Source: Helochares maculicollis (Eukaryota; Arthropoda; Insecta; Coleoptera; Hydrophilidae). Taken from it: 40,871 bases of DNA. Below, piece by piece: positions 1-10,056 of this stretch. The notes under the pieces were generated by a model. That model searched no databases. It was not told the origin of the DNA and saw only the letters and a list, made by a program, of their open reading frames with translations. A program made the translations under genes and the position numbers. The stretch lies in contig JAWQRO010000375.1 of NCBI GenBank assembly GCA_033557835.1, positions 1 to 40,871 on the forward strand. The letters run 5' to 3'. The stretch's first letter is position 1; each line of letters begins with the position of its first letter.

Positions 1-600
1 ATTTTCTTAGAGAAAGAGATTTAGCTGCAAATGAATGCTTTTAAATCACAGGTGTGAAAAATGCAGCCAAAATAAAAAATCTATTGTAAGAGTTTTTGGT
101 TTGAATTAAAAATTATGGAATGTTTGCTTATTGTAAATGTGAAAACTTGCCAAAACTTAATGAATAATCCCTGAAAATAGCCATCCCTGGATTTGATTGA
201 TTTGATCCTTTCAATTGTAAGTTCAACTAGCAAAAACGATTTATTTCTTAGGAAATTCGGCAGCTTCGAGTTTTGCTTTCAAAATTGCAACAAAAATTAC
301 ATTTTCACTTGTTTTTCATACTCTATTTCCTTCTAGAATGAAATTTAGCTTTTTTCATTATTAGCATGCTTGTAAAGCGTATTACTTCTAGATGTTAGAA
401 ACTTGAACTATTCTTTATCAAACTCGCTGCGGTCTAAATTTTTTACATTACATTATGATCTATTCTTTTCGATTTATGTTCTCTATATATTATTACACTG
501 AAATTTCTTCTCTGTAAAAACCCTAAGTTGACGCTCTTCATAGAGGAATTCTGGATATCGGGACTCTCTTAATTTAAGATAAATATAGTAAATAATATTC
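1..600. other. AT-rich intergenic sequence
   Basis: No gene, repeat or conserved motif is recognised. It lies downstream of the Dll 3' end. Confidence 0.6.
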
Positions 601-1180
601 GCTCTACAAACAAAGATTTCAATCAATATTCATCGAAGCAGGGTTGAGACCATGTTCTGGAGTAAAACACCCCTTAGTGGGTCGGTCCGCGTTTCTCCAT
701 AGGTGACGCAAGGACTGAATAAGTAAATAACTAATCCTGCAGGATCTGTCTATAATGCGTCTTAATATCCTAACGATTGAATTCCATTGAATAGAGAGTA
801 ACGAGTGTCGCGTGGATACACGGAGTGAGCATCTATATATCTGCGAGGCAGGCGGAGGCGGTGGAGGCGAGTCGGGAACCATCAACCACCTACTCTACTC
901 CGGGGGTAGGTACACGTGTGTACATGAATATGTCCTGAATGAATTTCCTTTTGCTCCTGCTCCTAAAAACTGAGGATCGAGTTCAGGGGGCTAACAATAA
1001 GGGCAGATTACACATCCGAGATAAAATAATCTGGTCTTTATGAGGCCCTGCTTCGTTAAATAAACATTATTCGAAGCTAATAAGCGAAAATTTACCCTCT
1101 GTCCTCGCCTTTGTAATTGATGGTGGAGGCTGGATGCTCGGCGTGATGCGATAGATGGTTCATCGACTTATTTGCACATC
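600..1180. promoter_or_regulatory. GC-richer island, candidate cis-regulatory element
   Basis: About 580 bp of non-repetitive, GC-richer sequence in an AT-rich region. It includes a GGCGGAGGCGGTGGAGGCGA run (850-869), an ACACGTGTGT E-box-like palindrome (912-921), CTGCAGGATCTGTCTATAA (738-755 region), and TTTGTAATTGATGG, a homeodomain-type core, near 1110-1123. Frames through it are short and unrelated to known proteins. The composition contrast suggests constraint; the regulatory role is inference. Confidence 0.3.
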
Positions 1181-3109
1181 AAAACCTCTAACAGTGAATA
1201 CGCATCGAATGCAATACAAACTTGCTATTTCATAGATCTAAATTGTAATTTTCCTTCGCAAGATAGGATTTGCTATATATATTAAAGTAAATATGGAGTT
1301 TCAAAATAAACCAAAACTTCAATGAAGATATGATTATGATTCAAGTAATTAAATAAAACTTTGTCTAGTGTTTTAATTGGCACCAAAAGACTCGTTGGTC
1401 TCTTGAAAATAAGAAATGTCGTCAAGATTCTTAAGAAAAATAAAATGTAGATTAAAAGGAAAGCAATGTACTCTCTTCACTCACTATTAAAAGCGCCAAT
1501 TAAGCTTTTTTCATCAATGAACTTAAAGATTTTATATCCATCTTCAGAAATATTCATACGGCATGAGCAAATATATAAATATTATGATTTAAAAATAATG
1601 TGAGTGTTAATATAGGCTAAGTAAATCCTTACCATCAAATCAGTATGAATAAATCTCAAGAAAATGTTGATTGTTAAACATAAGCTATGATTTGGAAATG
1701 CTTATTTTTAAATCTAGATACCACTCAAGCTTAGATAAAGCCAACCCTGAAAAGGTAATCGCACATTTAATATAGAAAAGTATGAAAAATCTTGAAAAAC
1801 CCTAATGGTAAATCACGGATATTAGTTAAAATCCAAGTCCAAACTAATACTATTGTTAAGGCATTTAAGCTGGAAAAAGTTTATCATCATAACATATCTT
1901 GAACCTTCATAAGAGCTAGTCTTGTATAAATGTATGCATAAAAGTTTACGTGCAAAAACAATAAAGTAATAAACAATATATAGAAACTCTAAAATACTAA
2001 TAACTACAAAACAATTGGGACATATCATAAAAGCTATCACCAATTAATAAAGTTAAAATTATTGAGCTAAATTGTCAACTGAAAGTATATTCTCAAAATA
2101 TTTTGCTAACAAACTTTGTTGTGGAAAAACAAAATAGAATATGTTTATATTATTTATAATGCAAATACTCTCTTATACAAGACATATAAGATAATTGTCT
2201 AATTACAATAATTAATTTCACATGCACAATATACAGAATAGTGTTAATAAAAGTTGTTAAACTTCAATTTAGGTTTAAAGTTTAAATGTACTTGATGTGC
2301 TCCGATCAACTCGAAAACCACAGCCTTTAAAGTTTATCTGACTAAATAGTCACAATACAATATAATAATTTTGCTATTTTATTTTAAGGTAATCGGAATT
2401 TGTTTCGGATTTTTAATAGTTTTCTTATACTTTAAGAACAAATTTGTGAAGAAATTCATAAAGACTTTTATAAATCATCCAATTATGGTTTTAATTAGTG
2501 TAGTCAATCTTAAGTGTGTGACATAATAACTTTAAAGTACATAGTAGTCATATTCTTCTTATTGGAATAAACTATGTAGTTATCACATAAAATCAACTGG
2601 CGACTGTATGTTTATTTTAATTTACAGCAAAGTAATTTTAATTAAATTTCCATCGGCTAACCAGATAATCTATTAAACAGATAATAATATTCTAGTAGTT
2701 AAATCAATCAATTGATAATAATTAGTTATCAACAATATTTCTTTAGGACTCGATAATACATTTTAATGTGCTTTTTTATAATAATCGAGTCGATAAGATT
2801 CAATATTTCCGAATTTTTGTCATTCGACATTCCAAAAATGTTGTCACAATGTAACTAAGAGGTAACACTCATCATTTTAATGAAATTAATTTAACACAAT
2901 ATTTTCTTCTGTTTTAAAGAATTGACATATAGAACATCCAATGGTTCAACTCACTAAGAAAAAACAGCAAAGCCCCGGTTGACCCAAACCAAAACAGCTG
3001 CCTAGAGAGAAAAATGTAGAAAAAGCAGAATCTCATCGCAAATTAAGTCCTGTAATTGAAGGTAGCAGTGTTTCCAGCCGTTACATAAATAATGATGCAA
3101 TTTTCTAGC
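1181..3109. other. AT-rich intergenic sequence, no gene seen
   Basis: Very AT-rich with only short chance reading frames. No repeat family or protein similarity was recognised. Confidence 0.6.
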
Positions 3110-3690
3110 GTTTTAAGGTGAATTCACAACGCATAACCTTGTCTCAATTCAAATGGCCGCAAACACACAATGCTTCGGCACTTTGCTCTTTCTGTTTTGC
3201 TCGAGGTTTGCGTGCCTGCTGTTGCTGCATGGCCTCGGACTCGTCCTGCGGTTATTCATGCATATTCAGGGCCCTTCCTTGGCGGCTCGCTCGACTTGGG
3301 TTGCGTGGTATAAACACTCTTTCCTTCGTTCGTTCGACCACCGCACTCCACAACGGCTACGCTTCCTCCTATCCAACGTACATACACACACACTCTTCTC
3401 CATTCGCATTATATTTTAATTACAGAGGGCACCAACAGGTTGAACCCTCCTATTCTATTTTTCAAGGCGCAAGACCAACGATTAGACCAAGAATGACCAA
3501 GCAAACAGAGAAAAATCCATCCATCTAAATTTGTCGGAAATTAATGCCGTGTTAATAAGGCGTGTAATGCGACCATTCGATGTCTTCATGCACCTACAGG
3601 AGAGGAGACCCCTTCGATAGAGACCTAAGTAACGCCGAGGAGTTGAGATAAATGAAGCGAGGATGAGGTTGCAAAAATTGCGACCGATGT
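3110..3690. promoter_or_regulatory. GC-richer island with a TATAAA box, candidate promoter or enhancer
   Basis: The block at 3110-3500 is GC-richer than its surroundings and stays open for 136 codons on the plus strand (3118-3528), with a second overlapping open frame, but neither translation resembles a known protein. GGTATAAACAC at 3307-3317 could be a TATA box, followed by TTCGTTCGTTCG about 20 bp on. A second GC-richer segment follows at 3595-3690. A promoter of an unrecognised transcript or a Dll-associated enhancer are both possible. Confidence 0.3.
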
Positions 3691-4699
3691 GGTAGCTATC
3701 TCATTTGAAAACTAAATGCTTGCGTTCACTTAACTAATTTGGCTCTGAATGGGAAGCAATTTGTTAATTAAACTAATGTAAATTTAGAGATTATATTTTT
3801 AATTCGTTTAGTTCTCATTTTAACGCGCTTTAAAAACAGGGACGTACTAACTGAGGAGTACGTATCGAACTCTTGATTTCCTCTGTTATATGCACGTGTT
3901 TTCGCTAGATTATTGAAGGATTCGTACCTAATAATTCAAAATTTTTTTATACCAAAAGCTTATCCTTTTACAATGAAATGTACTTTACTATCAAATGTAT
4001 TAATGAAACTTCTAACAATACTTTGCGTTGTCGAAACCAAGGTAAATATGAAAAACGAAGCGAATTTAAAAATCAAATAAAAAAGAATTGTGAACAAGAA
4101 AGCTAAGAAATCAAAGTAATAACATGAAAAGGAAATTGGAAATAGAAATTGGTTAAATCAAGTAGCTGAAAAAAGTTTTCATTCTTGCAAGAACAACAAC
4201 ATTACACTAAATCTATCTAAATTAAATTTTGTTCGAACCGTTAGTTCAACAACAAATCATCCGTTTCTACTACAAGAAGCAATGCCAAGCAAAAGATGTA
4301 AGCAAAAAAGTGTAAAAAACTGCAAAGAGTGTAACAAAAATGTTGTAGAATCTGCATCTCAAGTATTAAAAGCAAGACTTAATTAACCTTAATCAGACAG
4401 TATCATAAAGTAGCACTGGCACGAACAAAGATTTGCTTTGAACACAAAAAGACACAAAATGGTTTGGCTGCTCTTACAACTAATTTTAAAACGCGTCAAA
4501 ACAATTAAACTACGATCAACTGCAAGCATACAACAAATTTATATACCGCTACTAGACAATGTTCAAGCAAAATAGAAGAAAGTGACAAACAAAAATACTC
4601 GTTATAGCATCAGAGAGATGCTAGGCTTTTAAAGATGGAGATAACAAGGTACAAAATAGCTACAAACCGGCAGCAAAAAACATCGGACAAATAATGAAG
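3691..4699. other. A-rich sequence upstream of the LINE relic
   Basis: Strongly A-rich on the plus strand from about 4040 to 4700. It could be the eroded 5' part of the retrotransposon, but no endonuclease motif can be read. Confidence 0.4.
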
Positions 4700-5720
4700 A
4701 ACATTAACAAAAACAAATCAAGCCCGATGTTAATCGATTGAGAAAAGAATGGATGACTATTGAGATTCATGACATGATGAAGTTGAGACGGCAACTGAAG
4801 GGTGTACGAAAAGTGACAATCTTAGCAGAGGAATGTGTGAAATATGAAGAACGAAATGCTGACGAATTATATAGACACAGAACAATGGGGACACTTAAAC
4901 ATAAGAATGGGAGTCATTGCTACAAAAGCGCAAAGATAAACGCCAGAGAACACCATATGGAATCGGTTTTTGACGATATAGAACAAGGAAATGGGAACCT
5001 CGCTTACAAAGCATACCTCCAGAGTCTTAAGGAGGAAACAAAACCTCGCAAAGTTTCTTAAGCTAAGTAGTTATCAATAAACGGTGATAACTTCATTAGC
5101 CACTCTTTTATTGAACTCTGTATATGACACTGGAAATGTTCCCAAAAAACATTTACAGTCGGTCTTTATACCATTATATAAAAATCATAAAGACAAGATA
5201 TGTACGAAATTTTGAACAAAAATGTGCCACCTCTTATATGATTATTCACAAGTCGATAGACATTCGTTGTTGAGTGAAAATCTTCATTATACAGCTTAGC
5301 GTTGCGATGCCTCGAAGACTATGAGAAGGATTTTGAAATGTTTCAGCATACAGACGTTATGATAGTCATATTTAGGGAACAAAGATACTCGTATTATTAA
5401 AAGTATTTCCTTTTACAAAATTATTAACATGAGAATTGAAAAGTCGATGCAACGATGGTTCATCCAATTGTCCAAGAGTGAGTTTTATCTCCTATTCTGT
5501 TCAATTGATATTCCGAGAATATCTGGCGGGAAGCGCTGTACCAAACAAGCAACAGAATTCTTGTAGACCGAAAATGGTGGAATAACATTAAGCACGCTGT
5601 TGAGATCATCATCTTTGGAGTCTGTATAAACGGCTTCCGAAATAATAAATGAAGATATTTTCAAGATGCGACAAGTCAATGGGCAGATATTTTGACGAAA
5701 ATTGCTAGTCACATCCCCAC
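4700..5720 (+). pseudogene. Relic of a non-LTR retrotransposon (LINE) ORF2, linker and reverse transcriptase
   Basis: Plus-strand fragments line up in the order expected for LINE ORF2. At 4738-5061 a 107-codon open stretch contains KEWMTIEIHDMMKLRRQLK, like the KPWMT-EI-LM-ERR linker between endonuclease and reverse transcriptase. Near 5158 is SVFIPLYKNHKDKI, like IPLPKKGD. Near 5308 is CLEDYEKDFEMFQHTDVM, like the D-KAFD-V-H block. At 5470-5610 come VLSPILFN, YSENIWREAL and NIKHAVEIIIFG, matching VLSP-LFN-YSE and the N-I-YADD-I-F catalytic block. The YADD motif has decayed to HAVE, and there are several stops (for example before VLSPILFN and after it) and frame changes. The ends, target-site duplications and poly-A tail were not identified. 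The clade is not resolved. Confidence 0.75.
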
Positions 5721-6133
5721 TGTATAGAATACATTGAGGAATGCTTGATTTTGTGCAGCTATTTAGGCTATTGTTTTTTGATGTTTTAATCTTTTTCAAT
5801 GTAAATTTATAAAGTATACCATTAATTTATGTAATTCTGGATAACCCTCACCTGATTTTCCCTGTCGTTATGTTCTTATTCAACAAATAATCATAAGTCG
5901 ATTGACATAGTTTACTCTAAATGCAGAACATTTCAAAGTCAATGCATTGTTTAAGTTCCAGATGTAGCAGAATAAATCAAATTGTTAGAGGTATTGTGCT
6001 GCAATTGTATATTAAAACACTGTATTCATACTCAGCCCTAAGTAAGAAACCGATTTTGTAAATTAACTATCTTACCTATACTCTAAATGTTTTTTTTCCA
6101 TATTGACAGAAGCTATATTAAGAAATGGAAATA

Positions 6134-6166
6134 CTAAGTTAGTTGAAAAATTCACAGAGCGGAGAT
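6134..6166 (+). repeat. mariner terminal inverted repeat, 3' end of the transposase
   Basis: Begins CTAAGTTAGTTGAAAAATTC right after a TA and matches the reverse complement of 7349-7381 at 26 of 33 positions. The mismatches are mostly transitions, as expected from neutral decay of an old insertion. Confidence 0.93.
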
Positions 6167-6195
6167 AAAAAAGGGCAAAACTACAAAAAATACCT

Positions 6196-7204
6196 TTAGT
6201 CTTCAGTGTATTGTCCCATAACTTCAATACATTTTCTCCAACGATTTTCCAATTCAGTTATACCATCTCTAAAATGGTTTTCTGGAAGCTCGTCAAAATA
6301 TTGGTTCACAATCGCTATAAATTCTTCATTTGAGGAAAAACGCTTTCCACGGAGAATTTTTTTTAATTTGGAAATAGATGTAAGTCCGAAGAGGCTAGAT
6401 CGGGAGAGTAAAGCGGATGTTCGATCAATTCATGCCGTAAATCGTTAAATTTTTCCATTTTTTGAACACATTTGTATGCTGGCGCAATATCTTGATGGAA
6501 AAGGATTTATTTATTTTTCAAGTCAGGTCTTTTTTCTTTAATTTTTGTACTTAACCTATCCAACAGATTTGAATAATACTCTCCTACTATGGTTTTACCG
6601 TTTTGAAGATAATCGATCAACAAAATGCCCTTTGCATCCCAAAAAACAGTTGCCATAACCTTTTTGGATAATTTGGACCATTTTGGTTGTTTCGAAGCTG
6701 AACAACCAGGCTCAGTCCACTCTGAGGATTGTTGTCGCAGCTTGGGAAAATAGTGGTACACTCAGGTTTCCTCCGTTGTAACGAAACGATGTAAAAAATA
6801 TATTTTATTTTTTGTGAAAAGGCCCCAAATGTTCACTCGAAGTTGTTTTTGATCACAATTTAAGAAATGCGGCTCCTATCGTGCACAAAGCTTTCTGAGA
6901 CCAAGCATATCTTTCAAAATATGACTCGCTAAGTTGAGATATTCATGGTCTCAGAAATCTCACTCAAGGTTAAGTTTCTGTCGTTCATAACCATGTCATT
7001 TCTTCAGTGGTTATACTTTTGGACGTCCTGAACGAAGATCATCTTCTAGGCTTGTGCGACCACGTTAAAATTCTAATGCCCACTTACAGACCATTGTTTT
7101 AGATGGAGCAGCATCCCCTAACACATTTCACTATAAATTTCCATCTTCTTCAAACCATTTTCCACTAAAAACGTTATCACCACACGATGTTCAATTTTTT
7201 CCAT
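6196..7204 (-). pseudogene. Decayed mariner transposase
   Basis: Starts at an ATG at 7204 (MEKIEHRVVITFL, helix-turn-helix region) and ends at TAA 6198-6196 after VMGQYTED. The span of 1,009 nt is not a multiple of three. Visible damage: a frameshift near 7120, just before NVLGDAAPSKTM; a stop after KWALEF; a stop after VTTEET; and a stop shortly before LFHQD. The first catalytic Asp, normally in VTGDE, is replaced (VTTEE). The second, in LFHQDIAPAY, and the third, in SPDLASSD, remain with the 34-residue spacing typical of DD34D. The longest surviving piece (about 6761-6507) carries SEWTEPG, KVMATVFWDAKGI and KTIVGEYYSNLLDRL. It is non-functional. Confidence 0.94.
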
Positions 7205-7348
7205 GATTAAATTATGTTGACAGGTCTAACATCAAAGCGTCATAAAAGCACACTGCCAAATCATAACGAGTTGAAATTTGCAGATGCGTTAATTGGAATC
7301 ATGTGACCTTGAATGCAGTCGAAATTGTAGCTCTATCAACGAATTAAA

Positions 7349-7381
7349 GTCTTCGCTCCGCAAACTTTTCAACTAACCTAG
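7349..7381 (-). repeat. mariner terminal inverted repeat, 5' end of the transposase
   Basis: On the minus strand this end begins CTAGGTTAGTTGAAAAGTTT and abuts a TA at 7382-7383. It lies 144 bp upstream of the transposase ATG, the usual layout for mariner. Confidence 0.93.
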
Positions 7382-7383
7382 TA

Positions 7384-8290
7384 GCTTCGTGTTGGCTCTT
7401 GTATTATATTACTTTTAATTTAATGATACCTAAATTTGATTTTAATTCTCATCTAGTATTGCCATCTTACCATAATTTAACTTAAGCTAAAGCATCATAC
7501 TAAAAGTTATCTGTAATTTTTACACATATTTCATGATAATTCGATAACGTATCTTCGAATTTGTTGACATAAGGCTCTTTATAACAAAATTGCGGCTATG
7601 ACTAAATAATAAGATAGTTATCCCTTTGTGAATAAAATTTATACTGTGCCTTAGAAATGTTGATATATTGAGTAGTTTTTGCTTATACTACCAACAATAT
7701 AATGTACCCTTTTGCTGAAATTCCAAATTTGAGTTTTGCTTTCATTCAAATGATGGAAAAAGCTGAATTAATTTTAATTTTATACGAAATCTACATTTAT
7801 GTGTACATATCTATATAGTTAAATTTACGGTCTGAGCACAATTTTAGAGGAATTTCTAACAAGTTCTGCTTATTGATTTTGCAATATCCTTTCGACCTTA
7901 TTACTTTGATTTATAGGGGTAATTGTTTCTTGGACACATTTCGTCATTAAATATTTGCTGAAATAATTTTTAGGTTCCTGTTTTACCAGGATTTTAATTT
8001 GATATTTGACTCAGATTTTTTCACAATTCAGTGACTCACTCTAAGTGTACTATAATATTAGTAACCAATTAAACAATTGCAGAAAAACACCATAACTTTA
8101 AATCCTAAAAATAGCTAAAAACAACAAAGTACTTTAAACCAGAGATTATACGAAAATCTAAAAAAGTTAAAGAAAGGCCACTGGATATATTATTACTAGT
8201 TTTTACTTTTCTTTCGCTTTATAAATACTTAATGAATTATTTTCTCGTGTACCAGTTGTTCACAATAAATCTGCACCTTCTGCAAAGATC
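7384..8290. other. AT-rich spacer between mariner and a possible small exon
   Basis: No coding or repeat signal was recognised. It contains many TTTATT/AATAAA-type hexamers, as expected from composition. Confidence 0.5.
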
Positions 8291-8806
8291 TTATCGAGAG
8301 ACATAATCTGGAAAAATAACTTTGTTTCAACTAAACTTCCTATTTATATTCAACGACTTACCATTTCATCTGATTACTAGAAACTGTGAATGGCAGTGAA
8401 ATTATAAAATATAATTGCTGCGTAATTGAATTGAAAATAAAAGGAATTAGAAACATGTTATTAACATATCACTACCTAAGATATATTCATACTTGAATTT
8501 CTACCATTCATCCAATTGCCAATTATTTAAACACTTGCAATCTGTGATATTCGACGTACAATTTCATAATCATCGTAAAATACATTAAATCTGAGGAAAA
8601 TTCAAAAACACTCTTTAGAAAATAAATAGTTAACGAACGAAAGTCAAAAAAAGAAGTCAATTAAATATCATTTGATATCATGATGAAACAACTGGATTCT
8701 TTCAAAATTGTCTGAATGACATTTAGTTTACAAGAGTTGCAACGAAATGTACACAGAAGTAAATTATTTTGTAACGATTTGCAAATTACATTAATTAAAT
8801 ACTTAC

Positions 8807-8884
8807 CTCTAAAGGGTATAGCTTCAATACTCAGGACTTTCAGTCTATCAGTTTTAGATGTCAAAGCAGACGATGCAGAAAGGT
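8807..8884 (-). other. Candidate internal exon of an unknown minus-strand transcript
   Basis: A 78-nt stretch lies between a plausible acceptor (pyrimidine-rich, CTCCCTAG) and a consensus donor (AGAG then GTAAGTA). Only one frame is open; it enters and leaves in phase 1 and encodes LSASSALTSKTDRLK and VLSIEAIPFR, which looks more protein-like than its AT-rich surroundings. If spliced to the acceptor TTTTTCCAG at 8308, the frame would close after DYVSR at 8291. No family is recognised, no upstream exon was found, and both splice sites could be chance. It is downstream of Dll on the same strand. Confidence 0.22.
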
Positions 8885-9365
8885 CTAGGGAGCCGTTTGG
8901 GTAAAAATTAAATAAAATATTGGTAAATACAATTATTTCTCGATTTATTTTACACATTTAGAAATAGATCTTTTTGTATGTAATAATTATATTCTTCATC
9001 TTTTCATTTTCTAAATTAAAAGGACAAAATTTAACGCTACTTTACAAAATAAGGTACAACTTTGTTGACATACCAACATTCATCAACAACTACAAGTAGT
9101 ATTTTATACAAGGATTACTAAAAAAGATAACAACATCGGCCGGTTCGAATCGTTCGAATCAGTCGAGTAATATACAGATGTTCCTTAAACCCAATCTCGT
9201 TTCTCTTCTACAACATATTTTACAATAAAAAAACAATCCGCACTAACACTTTTGAAACAAAAACATAATCGTATAATGAAAAATCGTTTCTGGTTAATGT
9301 TAGTACGTTCACAATTTTCACGATTTTCAACTATCTTTCACAGTTAAACCTTCGTCACGTTCATC
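8885..9365. other. AT-rich spacer
   Basis: No gene recognised. A short run of GTTCGAATC-type motifs occurs at 9142-9168. Confidence 0.5.
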
Positions 9366-9574
9366 TTCATCGATTGAAACGTGATTAATTGAAACGTCAT
9401 CAATTAAATCGTCATCAACTAAGTCGTCATCAACTGAATCGTCATCAATTGAATCATCATAAATTGAATCGACATCAACTGAATCAGCATCAACTGAGTC
9501 GGCATCAACTGAATCGGTATCAACTGAATCGGCATCAATTGAATCGTCATCAAATGAATCTTCTTGAATTAAAT
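9366..9574. repeat. 15-bp minisatellite (about 14 units)
   Basis: Tandem copies of CATCAACTGAATCGG and variants. Because 15 is a multiple of three, frames stay open on both strands: the minus strand reads D-S-V-D-A repeats (9327-9620) and the plus strand reads N-R-H-Q-L repeats (9389-9700). Neither frame has another domain, a clear promoter or splice signals, so it is treated as a non-coding minisatellite. It lies about 460 bp beyond the Dll stop and could fall in a long form of the Dll 3' UTR. Confidence 0.9.
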
Positions 9575-9662
9575 TTATCTCTATTAATAGTAGGTATAAA
9601 TAAAACACAAAAAAATACATATTTTGGAAATTATTGCACCAAACTGCCGTTCATTTGTTTTT

Positions 9663-9732
9663 GTGTGAATTCGCAACGCGGTGGAACGAAAAAAAAATGA
9701 TATAAAATCGCAAATCCGTTGCGAATTCGCAC
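9663..9732. repeat. Inverted repeat, 16-bp arms
   Basis: GTGTGAATTCGCAACG at 9663-9678 and CGTTGCGAATTCGCAC at 9717-9732 are reverse complements except for one base, with a 38-bp A-rich spacer. It could fold as a stem-loop in a long Dll 3' UTR or be the end of a decayed small transposon. Confidence 0.75.
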
Positions 9733-9964
9733 AGCTTGAGATCTACAAAAGGGGAAAAATTGTGATTGAATCGGAATGTTCTTTCTTTCTAAATTTACAT
9801 AAACTCTTTCTTCTCTCATCGTCAATATTAATTTATACAAAAAAATGCAGCGCTTATAACGATTTGATTTTTGTGTGTTTGTGTTGTATACAAGCTTGAT
9901 ACATGTTCCGCCGGTTAATGCGATTTATACACAGCACTCGCGAGTCTAACTTAGTCCGTTTTGT

Positions 9965-10033
9965 TTTATTTGTTTTAAATTTATTTCTATTTATTTATTT
10001 ATATAAATTTGAAACTCACTAATCACTTTATTA
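9965..10033 (-). terminator. Cluster of AATAAA polyadenylation signals after the Dll stop
   Basis: Read on the minus strand, AATAAA occurs five times: at 10033-10028 (only four bases after the stop), 9999-9994, 9995-9990, 9985-9980 and 9970-9965. A GT-containing stretch (GTGCTGTGTA) follows near 9935-9926 and could be the downstream element. A short 3' UTR ending near 9940-9960 is possible; the transcript may also run further and use later signals. The sequence shows the hexamers; actual use is inference. Confidence 0.45.
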
Positions 10034-10037
10034 AATA

Positions 10038-10056
10038 TTAAACTGCGGGCCAAACC
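10038..10056 (-). CDS. Dll: Dll terminal coding micro-exon (VWPAV stop)
   Basis: Only 19 coding nucleotides: one base that completes the Thr codon of the previous exon, then GTT TGG CCC GCA GTT TAA (VWPAV stop). The acceptor is a good pyrimidine tract ending TTGTTCCAG. VWPAV is the expected C-terminus after NPGLLT in insect Dll, and the phase (AC plus G) is exactly right, which makes this much better than a chance match. It lies 2,367 bp beyond the preceding exon and is far too short for ORF or homology searches, so automated annotation would probably miss it and stop at the TAA in the donor instead. Confidence 0.92.

Larger units (their letters stand above)
6134..7381 (-). mobile_element. 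mariner (IS630/Tc1-mariner) DNA transposon, full length but inactivated
   Basis: A 1,248-bp element flanked by TA on both sides (6132-6133 and 7382-7383), the target-site duplication expected for mariner. The ends form 33-bp inverted repeats with 26 of 33 bases identical. The transposase reads on the minus strand and is broken by a frameshift and several stops. Length, ends, target site and protein motifs all agree with the mariner family. It lies about 2.7 kb downstream of the Dll stop codon. The subfamily is not resolved. Confidence 0.95.

Noticed and set aside
5485..5799. 104-codon minus-strand frame
   Set aside because: It is antisense to the LINE reverse-transcriptase relic, whose motifs read on the plus strand.
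6206..6448. 80-codon plus-strand frame
   Set aside because: It is the antisense shadow of the mariner transposase C-terminus.
8346..8385. Possible micro-exon ending ATG then GTAAGTCG on the minus strand
   Set aside because: Every phase that could join it to the neighbouring candidate exons meets a stop codon.
9327..9620. Acidic DSVDAD-repeat protein
   Set aside because: The frame is produced by a 15-bp tandem repeat that is open on both strands; there is no other domain.
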